A program made the position numbers and the translations under genes. From Actinoplanes campanulatus (lineage in GTDB: Bacteria > Actinomycetota > Actinomycetes > Mycobacteriales > Micromonosporaceae): 64,000 nt of DNA. The stretch lies in assembly GCF_014647795.1 (NCBI RefSeq), contig NZ_BMPW01000009.1, forward strand, positions 288,134-352,133. Reading direction: 5' to 3'. The notes beneath the pieces were generated by a model. The model searched no databases and was not told the DNA's origin. It saw only the letters and a list, made by a program, of their open reading frames with translations. The first letter of the stretch is position 1. The number at the start of each line of letters is the position of its first letter. This document shows positions 57,953-64,000 of the stretch, in pieces.

Positions 57953-59373
57953 CACACGTGGATCGTTCTGACGGCATCAATGTTGAGCGGGTCAATGTGG
58001 ATCCCGTCAATGCGGGAGCGATCGATGTCGACTCGACTGGACTGGATTCAGTCGGGATTGATTCGGCTGTGGTTGATTCGGGTGGACTTGACCTGGGTGG
58101 GGTTGAGCCGGCGGCGGTGGTGCTGGCTCGATGGGGTGCGGGGCTCGACCACACAGTGCTGCCCGACGCGGTTGTCGAGGCGGCCCGGGAACATCTGATC
58201 GACGCTGTCGGCTGTGCGGTCGCCGGCATCCGACGCGGCGCCGCCGAACCCGCGCTCACCGTCGCGCGCGGGCTCGGCGGCCCGCCCGAGGCACGGCTGT
58301 TCAGCGGGGAGCGGGTCGGTGCGGTGGCGGCCGCGTTCGGGAACGCCGTCGCCGTCCACGCGCTCGACTTCGACGACACCCACGCCGGCGGATTGGTACA
58401 TGCGAGCGCGGTGACCGTACCGGTGGCTCTTGCCGTGGGAGAACAGACCGGGGCGCGCGGCAGCGAGATGATCACCGCGCTGGTCGCGGGTCTGGAAGTG
58501 GTGTGCCGCCTCGGTGCGTCGGCGCCGCACGGCTTCCACGCGCGCGGGCTGCACGCCACCTCGATGTGCGGGGTCGTCGGCGCGGCCGTCACCGCCGGCA
58601 AGCTGATCGGCCTCGACGAGACACGGCTGGCGCACGCCATCGGGATCGCGGCCAGCGGGGCCAGCGGACTGCTGGAGTTCCTGCACAGCCCGGCCAGCAC
58701 CAAGCAACTGCATCCGGGCACCGCCGCCGCGAACGGCATCCTGGCCGCCCGTGTCGCCGCCGCCGGCGCGACCGGTCCGGCCGGGGCGCTCGACGGCGAG
58801 TACGGCCTGTTCCGGACCATGACCACCCGCGATCCCGACCGGGCCGTCCTGCTCGGCGAACTCGGTGAGCGGTGGGAGACGACCCGGATCGGGATCAAGC
58901 CCTACCCGGCCTGCCAGCTCACGCACGCCTCGATCGACGCGGCCGGCGAGTTCACCGGGAGCGCACCGTCGGCGCTGACCGTGACACTGCACCCGGACGC
59001 CGTACCGATCGTCGGTGGTCCGGAGAAACGGCGGCCGCGCAGCGCCTACGAGGCCAGGTTCAGCGTCTACTGGTGTGTCGCCGCGATGGTCGTCGACGGC
59101 CGGGTCGACCTGGACACGTTCGAGGACCTGGACCGGCCGGAGATCCTGGACCTGGCCGCCCGGATCACCGTGCGGGCCGGCGCCGCCGGCGTGGTCGCCG
59201 CCGACGCGCCCGGCATCGTCGAGGGCGACGGCCGGACCGCCCGGGTGGAACGGCCCACCGGCGGGGGAGTGCGCACGAAGGCCGCCGCGAACCTGGGACC
59301 CGGCGCGGAGGCGGTCTTCGCGGCCGACGGCCCGGTGTCCCTCCTGGATGCGATCGAAGGGTGTCTCCCGTGA
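57949..59373 (+). CDS. MmgE/PrpD family protein with pentapeptide-repeat N-terminus
   Basis: This 474-residue protein is the second MmgE/PrpD protein: VVLARWGAGLDHTVLPDAVVEAAREHLIDAVG, VHALDFDDTHAGGLVHASAV, HARGLHATSMCGVVGAAVTAG, KQLHPGTAAANG and GIKPYPACQLTHAS are family hallmarks. Before the domain start (about residue 55) there is an N-terminal tail of nine 5-residue units (57976-58110). GTG 57949 overlaps the CaiB stop; the true start could be further downstream, but no better start with a ribosome-binding site was found. It likely dehydrates or isomerises a branched acid or acyl intermediate. Confidence 0.88.
   Translation: MTHVDRSDGINVERVNVDPVNAGAIDVDSTGLDSVGIDSAVVDSGGLDLGGVEPAAVVLARWGAGLDHTVLPDAVVEAAREHLIDAVGCAVAGIRRGAAEPALTVARGLGGPPEARLFSGERVGAVAAAFGNAVAVHALDFDDTHAGGLVHASAVTVPVALAVGEQTGARGSEMITALVAGLEVVCRLGASAPHGFHARGLHATSMCGVVGAAVTAGKLIGLDETRLAHAIGIAASGASGLLEFLHSPASTKQLHPGTAAANGILAARVAAAGATGPAGALDGEYGLFRTMTTRDPDRAVLLGELGERWETTRIGIKPYPACQLTHASIDAAGEFTGSAPSALTVTLHPDAVPIVGGPEKRRPRSAYEARFSVYWCVAAMVVDGRVDLDTFEDLDRPEILDLAARITVRAGAAGVVAADAPGIVEGDGRTARVERPTGGGVRTKAAANLGPGAEAVFAADGPVSLLDAIEGCLP
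57976..58110 (+). repeat. 9 x 15-bp units encoding pentapeptides (INVER, VNVDP, VNAGA...)
   Basis: Nine in-frame 15-bp units encode INVER, VNVDP, VNAGA, IDVDS, TGLDS, VGIDS, AVVDS, GGLDL and GGVEP. The first units share VNVDP/VNAGA-type words and GTCAATGYGG DNA with the linker repeat at 31750-31989, although the genes are unrelated. Confidence 0.8.
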
Positions 59374-60335
59374 CCGTGTATCTGCCGGCCGTGCCCGGCT
59401 ACGACCAGCTCGACGTGCCGGTCGGCGACGTGGTCCACGTGACCGAGTACGTCACCGCCGCCGCCCTGGCCGACCCGGCGGCACTCGACGCCGCGCGGCA
59501 GGCGGTGTTCGGGGAGCACCGCGCGCCGGTGTCGCGGGTGCCGGTCGAGTCGATCGTCGGCTCCGGCGCGCCCTACGCCGTCGCGGTCGTCACCCACCCG
59601 GGCGGCGGGACGCTGTTCACCGACGGCGACGACGTGATCCGGGTGGCGGGCGGCGTCACCTACCTGCCGAGCGTGCACACCACCGAGGGCGACTTCCGCG
59701 ACCAGTACCGCTGGTGTCTGGAACGGATCGCCGCCCTGCTGGCGGTGGCCGGATCGGACATCGGCGCGCTGGTCCGGACGGTCGACTACACGGCGACCGC
59801 GACCCGCGCCGAGTACCCCCGATGTGGACGGCCCCGGCGGGAGATCCTCGGCGCCGGGCCGGTCCATCCGGGCGCCGCCGGCATCCTCGTCGACGTGCCG
59901 GTCGCGCCGGGCGCCCGGGTGTCGCTGGACGCGCTCGCCGCGTCCCCGCCGCTCGAAGCGCTCAACCCCGGCTGGGCCCGCTACGACACGCTCACCTACA
60001 AACCGGCCGTGCGGGCCGCGAACAGCGTCTACCTGGCCGGGTTCGGCGCGCTCGACCCGGTCGGTCAGCAGGCGATCCACGCCGGGGACCTGGTCGCCCA
60101 GGCGGAGTACGTCTACCGCGGCATCGAGACCGTCCTGGCCGAGGCCGGCGCCACCGGCGTGAACGTCGTCCACCTGGTCGAATACCTGACCCCGGACGCG
60201 GTCGCCGACTATCCGCGCACGGCCGCCCTGCGGGAGAGACACTTCCCGAACGCGGTCGTCACCACGGTCGTCTGCTCGGCCCTGCTGCGCCCGGAGTTCC
60301 TGCTGGAGACCGTGCCGACGGCGTTGCTGCCGTGA
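59370..60335 (+). CDS. Tandem RidA-family protein
   Basis: This 321-residue protein contains two RidA/YjgF-like halves. The second (about 195-321) is clear: YDTLTYKPAVRAANSVYLAGFGALDPVG, QAEYVYRGIETVLAEAGA, VVHLVEYL and a late TVVCSALLRPEFLLETVPTAL. The first (about 40-165) keeps IRVAGGVTYLPSVH and CLERIAALLAVAGSDIGALVRTVDY. RidA proteins hydrolyse imines/enamines such as 2-aminoacrylate, or act as endoribonucleases. In a nitrogen-rich catabolic cluster an imine/enamine deaminase role is plausible. GTG 59370 overlaps the upstream stop by 4 bp. Confidence 0.82.
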   Translation: MTVYLPAVPGYDQLDVPVGDVVHVTEYVTAAALADPAALDAARQAVFGEHRAPVSRVPVESIVGSGAPYAVAVVTHPGGGTLFTDGDDVIRVAGGVTYLPSVHTTEGDFRDQYRWCLERIAALLAVAGSDIGALVRTVDYTATATRAEYPRCGRPRREILGAGPVHPGAAGILVDVPVAPGARVSLDALAASPPLEALNPGWARYDTLTYKPAVRAANSVYLAGFGALDPVGQQAIHAGDLVAQAEYVYRGIETVLAEAGATGVNVVHLVEYLTPDAVADYPRTAALRERHFPNAVVTTVVCSALLRPEFLLETVPTALLP

Positions 60336-60790
60336 CGCTGCTGACGCGTGAGCTGGCGGCCCGGATCGGGGAGGAGCGGGTCTACACCGCGCCGGAACCG
60401 CTGGGCCGGGCCGCGATCCGCTACTTCGCGCTGGCCACCGGCGACACGGATCCGGCGCACCTGGCCGGCGACGTGGCCCCGCCGACGCTGATCTGCGAGA
60501 CCAACCAGTACGCCGGCCTGCCCCGGGACGCCGACGGCTACGCCGGTCACGGGTGGCATCTGGACGTGCCGGGCACCCGGCTGGTCCGTGGTGGAAACGC
60601 CTACCGTTTCGAGCGCCCGGTCGGCCCGGACGACGTGATCACCGCCCGCTGGAAGCTGGCCGACATGACCGAGCGGGTCACCGGCGGTGGCAGGACGATG
60701 CTGATCGTCACGTCGGTCGCCACCTACACCGACCAGGCCGGCCGCGTCCTGGCCGTCAACGAGGAGACGCTGATCCATGTCGCTCGTTAG
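60332..60790 (+). CDS. MaoC-like half, FAS1-type dehydratase N-domain
   Basis: This 152-residue hotdog protein (GRAAIRYFALATGDTDPAHL, GHGWHLDVPGTRLVRGGNAYRFERPVGPDDVI) resembles the FAS1-type dehydratase N-terminal domain seen in split MaoC hydratases of actinobacteria such as HadA/HadB. GTG 60332 overlaps the previous stop. It overlaps the following MaoC-like gene by 14 bp. With that partner it would form a heterodimeric hydratase. Confidence 0.88.
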   Translation: MTLLTRELAARIGEERVYTAPEPLGRAAIRYFALATGDTDPAHLAGDVAPPTLICETNQYAGLPRDADGYAGHGWHLDVPGTRLVRGGNAYRFERPVGPDDVITARWKLADMTERVTGGGRTMLIVTSVATYTDQAGRVLAVNEETLIHVAR

Positions 60791-61151
60791 GGAACAAAAG
60801 ATCGAACTGCCCGACATGATCGCGTACGCCGGCGCGACCTGGGACTGGCACAAACTCCATTACGACGCCGACTACCTGCGGGAACGCGGCCTCGACAGGC
60901 CGGTCGTCGACGGTCAGGTGTTCGGCGCGTACCTGGCGATCGCCCTGCGCGAGTGGTTCGGCCCGGACGCGGTGATCACCGCCCTGTCGTTCCGGTTCAA
61001 GAGCCTGGTCTTCGCCGGCGAGACGATCCGCTGCGTCGGCACGGTCGTCCGCGAGGAGGCCGGCACGGTCGACGTCGACCTGCGCGTCGAGGTCGTCGAG
61101 GGTGGCCGGATCGCGGTGGCCCCCGCTTCCGCGACACTGACCCTGCCATGA
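60777..61151 (+). CDS. MaoC-like hydratase subunit (split partner)
   Basis: This 124-residue hotdog protein has the hydratase motif in IAYAGATWDWHKLHYDADYLRERGLDRPVVDG, with the catalytic Asp/His positions. Its length and overlap with the preceding gene fit the second subunit of a split (R)-enoyl-CoA hydratase. ATG 60777 is used; its stop overlaps the thiolase-like gene start by 4 bp. Confidence 0.88.
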   Translation: MSLVREQKIELPDMIAYAGATWDWHKLHYDADYLRERGLDRPVVDGQVFGAYLAIALREWFGPDAVITALSFRFKSLVFAGETIRCVGTVVREEAGTVDVDLRVEVVEGGRIAVAPASATLTLP

Positions 61152-62263
61152 CCGGCGTCGCCATCGCCGGCGCCGCCGAATGCGACCTCGGCGCCACCGG
61201 GAAGACGATCCTGGAGTTGCAGACCCAGGCGGTCACCCGGGCGCTCGACGACGCCGGGCTCACCCTGGCCGACGTGGACGGGATCGCCACCAACGGCATC
61301 TCCCGCTTCTCGGCGACCCAGCTCGCCGACTGGCTGGGCCTGCAACCGTCCTGGTGCGACTCGACGTTCGCCGGCGGCGCGGTCTTCGAGATGTACGTGG
61401 CCCGCGCCGCCCAGGCCATCGCCGCGGGTCAGTGCGGCACCGTGGTGATCTCCTACGCTTCGGACCAGCGCTCGGCCCGCCGCCGCGGACTGACCGCCGT
61501 CTACGATGAGGGCACCCCCGAGGCCGAGTGGGAGGCCCCCTACGAGCCGCTCTACCCGATCTCCTACTACGCCATGGTCGCCCAGCGCTACCTGCACGTT
61601 CACGGCCTGAACCGGGCGGACCTCGCGTCGGTCGCCGTCGCCGCGCGGGCGCGGGCCCAGATCAACCCCAAGGCATGGACGTACGGGAAAGGCCCGCTCA
61701 CCGTCGACGACGTCCTGGCCGCCCCGCAGATCTCCAGCCCGCTCGGCAGGCTGGACTGCTGCCTGGTCACCGACGGCGGCGGCGCGATCGTCCTGACCTC
61801 CCTGGAACGCGCCCGGGACCTGCCGAAACGGCCGGTCGAGGTGCTCGGCTACGGGGAGGCGCTCACCCACACCGGCATGGCGAGCGAACCCGACCTGCTG
61901 CGCACCGGGGCGATCGACTCGGGCCGGCGTGCCTTCGCCCGGGCCGGGCTGACCCCGGCCGACATCGACGTGGTGCAGCTCTACGACTCGTTCACCGTCT
62001 CGGTGCCGCTCGGCCTCGAGGCGCTCGGTTTCGCGGCGCCCGGCGAGGGGCTCGCCGTCACCACGCCGCACAACACCACCGGCGGCGGCCTGGCCTACTG
62101 CCATCCCGGCCAGTTCGGGGTGCTGCTGCTGGTCGAAGCGGTGCGGCAACTGCGCGGCGAATGCGGCGACCGGCAGGTGCCCGGCGCGTCGACGGCCCTC
62201 GCGCACGGCACCGGCGGCATCTTCTCCAGCCACGCCACGGTGATCCTGGGAGCGGACCGGTGA
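61148..62263 (+). CDS. Thiolase-like lipid-transfer/acyltransferase protein
   Basis: This 371-residue protein is a thiolase-superfamily member of the SCP2-thiolase/lipid-transfer type (VAIAGAAECDLGATGK at the start, DVVQLYDSFTVSVPLGLEALGF, LAYCHPGQFGVLLLVEAVRQLRG and HGTGGIFSSHATVILG at the end). The N-terminal active-site Cys loop reads DSTFAGGAVFEMY, lacking an obvious Cys, while the C-terminal His/Cys-like positions remain in part. It pairs with the downstream OB-fold zinc protein, as in aldolase/thiolase complexes (Ltp-ChsH2 type) where it may perform retro-aldol cleavage. It overlaps both neighbours by 4 bp. Confidence 0.85.
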   Translation: MTGVAIAGAAECDLGATGKTILELQTQAVTRALDDAGLTLADVDGIATNGISRFSATQLADWLGLQPSWCDSTFAGGAVFEMYVARAAQAIAAGQCGTVVISYASDQRSARRRGLTAVYDEGTPEAEWEAPYEPLYPISYYAMVAQRYLHVHGLNRADLASVAVAARARAQINPKAWTYGKGPLTVDDVLAAPQISSPLGRLDCCLVTDGGGAIVLTSLERARDLPKRPVEVLGYGEALTHTGMASEPDLLRTGAIDSGRRAFARAGLTPADIDVVQLYDSFTVSVPLGLEALGFAAPGEGLAVTTPHNTTGGGLAYCHPGQFGVLLLVEAVRQLRGECGDRQVPGASTALAHGTGGIFSSHATVILGADR

Positions 62264-62574
62264 GAATCCAGCACTGTACGAGCTGCGGGTCCTATCAGCA
62301 CCATCCGCGCCCGATCTGTGTCACCTGCGGCGGCGACCGGCCGGACGAGGTGGAGGCGGCCGGCACCGGAACCGTGGACAGTTTCACCGTCGTCCACCGC
62401 GCCGAGAAGCCCTACGTGCTCGCCCGGGTCCGCCTCACCGAGGGCCCGGTCGTGCTCACCCACCTCACCGGTGTCCCCGAACCCCGATGCGACCAGCCTG
62501 TCCGCCTCGTCGAGGGCTCCGAACCACCGGTCTTCACCGGGAGTCTCTTCTCAGGGAGTTGTGATGGACTTTGA
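62260..62574 (+). CDS. OB-fold zinc-ribbon partner (DUF35) of the thiolase-like protein
   Basis: This 104-residue protein has an N-terminal rubredoxin-like zinc ribbon CTSCGSYQHHPRPICVTCG followed by an OB-fold domain (DSFTVVHRAEKPYVLARVRLTEGPVVLTHLTG). Such DUF35/ChsH2-type proteins bind thiolase or aldolase subunits and hydratases and channel acyl-CoA. GTG 62260 overlaps the thiolase-like stop. It supports reading this group as a side-chain-cleavage complex. Confidence 0.9.
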   Translation: MRIQHCTSCGSYQHHPRPICVTCGGDRPDEVEAAGTGTVDSFTVVHRAEKPYVLARVRLTEGPVVLTHLTGVPEPRCDQPVRLVEGSEPPVFTGSLFSGSCDGL

Positions 62575-63727
62575 CCTGAACGACGAGCAGCGGATGTTCC
62601 GCGACGTGCTCCGGGACTTCGTGGACCGCGAGATCCGGCCGGTCGCACAGGAGTGGGAGGCGTCCGGCCGGTACCCCACCGAGATCGTCGAGACCATGCG
62701 TGAGCTGGGACTGTTCGGCCTCACCGTCCCCGAGGAGTACGGCGGGCTCGGCGCCGACATGGTCAGTTTCGCGCTCACCTTCGAGGAGATCGCCAAGGGC
62801 TGGATGGGCGTCGCCGGCATCCTCGGCAGCCACTCTCTGTCCTGCTGGCTGATCGCCCGGCACGGCACCGACGACCAGAAGTCGAGGTACCTGCCCGATC
62901 TGGCCAGCGGCGTCCGGCGTACCGGAATCGCTCTGACCGAACCGGATGCCGGAACCGACCTGCAGGGAATCGCCACGACGGCCGTTCGCGACGGCGACCA
63001 CTACGTCCTCAACGGCCGCAAGACCTGGATCACCAACGCCCGGTACGCCGACCCGCTGCCCGTCCTCTGCAAGACCGACCCGGCCGCGGCCCCCGCGCAC
63101 AAGGGCATGTCGGTGATCCTCGTCGAGGCCGGCACCCCCGGCTTCACCGTCGAACGTGACCTGCCGAAACTCGGCTACAAGGGCACCGAGTCGTGCGAGG
63201 TGCTGCTGGAGGACGTCCGCGTCCCGGCGACCCAGCTGCTCGGCGGTGTCGAGGGCCGCGGCATGCAGCAGGTGCTCTCCGGCCTGGAGACCGGCCGGAT
63301 CAACGTGGCCGCCCGCGCCCTCGGCATCGCCCAGGCCGCCTACGACGAGGCCCTCGAGTACGCCGGCCAGCGCAAAGCCTTCGGCAAGACGATCGGCGAC
63401 TTCCAGGCGGTCCAGCTCAAGATTGCCGAGATGGCCGCCCAGGTGCAGGCCGCCCGGCTGCTCGTCTACTGGGCCGCCTCCCGGTCCGACGGCGGCCACC
63501 GCGTCGACATGGAGGCCGGCATGGCCAAGGCGTTCGCCTCCGAGGCCGCCGTGTTCTGCGCACTCAACTCCATGCAGGTGCACGGCGGCTACGGCTACTC
63601 CAAGGAGTTCGTGGTGGAGCGCCTCTACCGGGACGCCCCGCTCATGATGATCGGCGAGGGCACCAACGACATCCAGCGCGTCGTCATCGCCCGCGCGCTG
63701 CTGTCCGGGGCGGCGACGATCGGATGA
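62564..63727 (+). CDS. Acyl-CoA dehydrogenase
   Basis: This 387-residue acyl-CoA dehydrogenase has PEEYGGLGADMVSFALTFEEIAKG, GIALTEPDAGTDLQGI (FAD binding), LNGRKTWITNA, YAGQRKAFGKTIGDFQAVQLKIAEM, QVHGGYGYSKEF, and the catalytic Glu365 in GEGTNDIQR. It oxidises a short or branched acyl-CoA to the enoyl-CoA. ATG 62564 is preferred (GTG 62561 is possible); the gene starts 11 bp inside the OB-fold gene. It is followed directly by the CitE-like gene. Confidence 0.94.
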   Translation: MDFDLNDEQRMFRDVLRDFVDREIRPVAQEWEASGRYPTEIVETMRELGLFGLTVPEEYGGLGADMVSFALTFEEIAKGWMGVAGILGSHSLSCWLIARHGTDDQKSRYLPDLASGVRRTGIALTEPDAGTDLQGIATTAVRDGDHYVLNGRKTWITNARYADPLPVLCKTDPAAAPAHKGMSVILVEAGTPGFTVERDLPKLGYKGTESCEVLLEDVRVPATQLLGGVEGRGMQQVLSGLETGRINVAARALGIAQAAYDEALEYAGQRKAFGKTIGDFQAVQLKIAEMAAQVQAARLLVYWAASRSDGGHRVDMEAGMAKAFASEAAVFCALNSMQVHGGYGYSKEFVVERLYRDAPLMMIGEGTNDIQRVVIARALLSGAATIG

Positions 63728-64000
63728 GATCCTTCCTGTACGTCCCCGGCAACCAGCCGAAGATGCTGGCCTCCGCCCTGACCCGGGGCGCCGACGCGCT
63801 CATCGCCGACCTGGAGGACGCGGTCCCGCCCGGCGAGAAGGAGACGGCCCGCCACACGGTCGCCACATGGCTGCGATCGCTGCCGGCCGGCGCGCCGGTC
63901 TGGGTGCGGGTCAACTCCGGGCCGGACGGGCTCGCCGACGCCCGTGCCGTCATCACTCCCGCGCTGCGTGGCGACGACGCCTGTGCCGTCATCACTCCCG
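63724..64000 (+). CDS. HpcH/HpaI-family CoA-ester lyase (CitE-like), 3' end outside window
   Basis: The N-terminal 92 residues of a CitE/citramalyl-CoA/malyl-CoA lyase-type enzyme are visible: MRSFLYVPGNQPKML and ADALIADLEDAVPPGEKETAR are typical, with the metal-binding Glu/Asp of LEDAV. Members cleave malyl-, citramalyl- or related 3-hydroxyacyl-CoA to a ketoacid and acyl-CoA. ATG 63724 overlaps the dehydrogenase stop by 4 bp. The gene runs past the window end, so the length and remaining residues are unknown. Confidence 0.85.
   Translation, partial: MRSFLYVPGNQPKMLASALTRGADALIADLEDAVPPGEKETARHTVATWLRSLPAGAPVWVRVNSGPDGLADARAVITPALRGDDACAVITP

Noticed and set aside
60594-60610. GAAAC-N7-GTTTC inside the MaoC-like gene
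   Set aside because: Orientation is opposite to the regulon pattern and it is in coding sequence; likely coincidental.

Overview
High-GC actinobacterial DNA with frequent GTG starts, 1-8 bp gene overlaps (ATGA, GTGA, TGATG), Tat-like and lipobox signal peptides, ECF sigma factors, an F420-type LLM oxidoreductase and a sortase-type anchor. The style suggests a soil actinomycete, possibly Micromonosporaceae (inference; there is no rRNA or marker gene here). No tRNA, rRNA, CRISPR array, transposase or phage gene was recognised.

Layout. 1-9.6 kb: the end of a sugar ABC-transporter/beta-galactosidase operon, an AbfB-domain membrane protein, two small membrane proteins, a methyltransferase, and an ECF sigma factor divergent from a lipoprotein across a symmetric promoter. 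9.7-23.6 kb: a secreted alpha/beta hydrolase, an isochorismatase-type amidase, two CaiB CoA-transferases, an HMG-CoA-lyase-type enzyme, an acyl-CoA ligase, a cupin protein, an acyl-CoA oxidase-like enzyme, a hydantoinase/imidase, a cyclase and an MmgE/PrpD protein. 23.8-34.5 kb: a surface/transport locus with a WxL-like protein, a DUF916-like protein, a membrane-anchored surface protein, a Liv-type binding protein, LivF, a single-chain LivH-LivM-LivG fusion with a 16-unit pentapeptide repeat linker, and an LPXTG neocarzinostatin-like protein. 35.1-43.6 kb (minus strand): a nine-gene operon with a tandem nitrilase, two proteins resembling plant red chlorophyll catabolite reductase (RCCR), an alpha/beta hydrolase, a Rieske oxygenase, an SDR, a membrane protein and a maleate-isomerase/arylmalonate-decarboxylase-type enzyme. 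43.7-53.5 kb: a Dabb protein, SigJ-type sigma factor, NDH-2-like reductase, two aldehyde dehydrogenases, a flavin hydroxylase, an isocitrate-lyase/PEP-mutase-type lyase, an acyl-CoA-dehydrogenase-like protein and a flavin reductase fused to a degenerate HMGL-like domain. 53.6-64 kb: an IclR regulator, a membrane protein and a long plus-strand operon of MaoC hydratases, LLM oxidoreductase, CaiB, MmgE/PrpD, tandem RidA, thiolase-like/OB-fold pair, acyl-CoA dehydrogenase and a CitE-like lyase.

How it may work together. A palindromic element (GAAAC-N3-GTTTC, often extended at 7-bp spacing to three or four half-sites on a 20-bp period) occurs in nearly every control region from 9.66 to 55.16 kb and flanks the only IclR gene, so I infer one regulon. 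A Rieske oxygenase next to two RCCR-like proteins and a hydrolase, plus imidase, half-amidase, maleate-isomerase-type, CoA and lyase functions, suggests (hypothesis) catabolism of a tetrapyrrole such as chlorophyll: uptake, de-esterification, ring opening, breakdown to maleimide-type fragments, then CoA-dependent degradation. The substrate is not proven by sequence.
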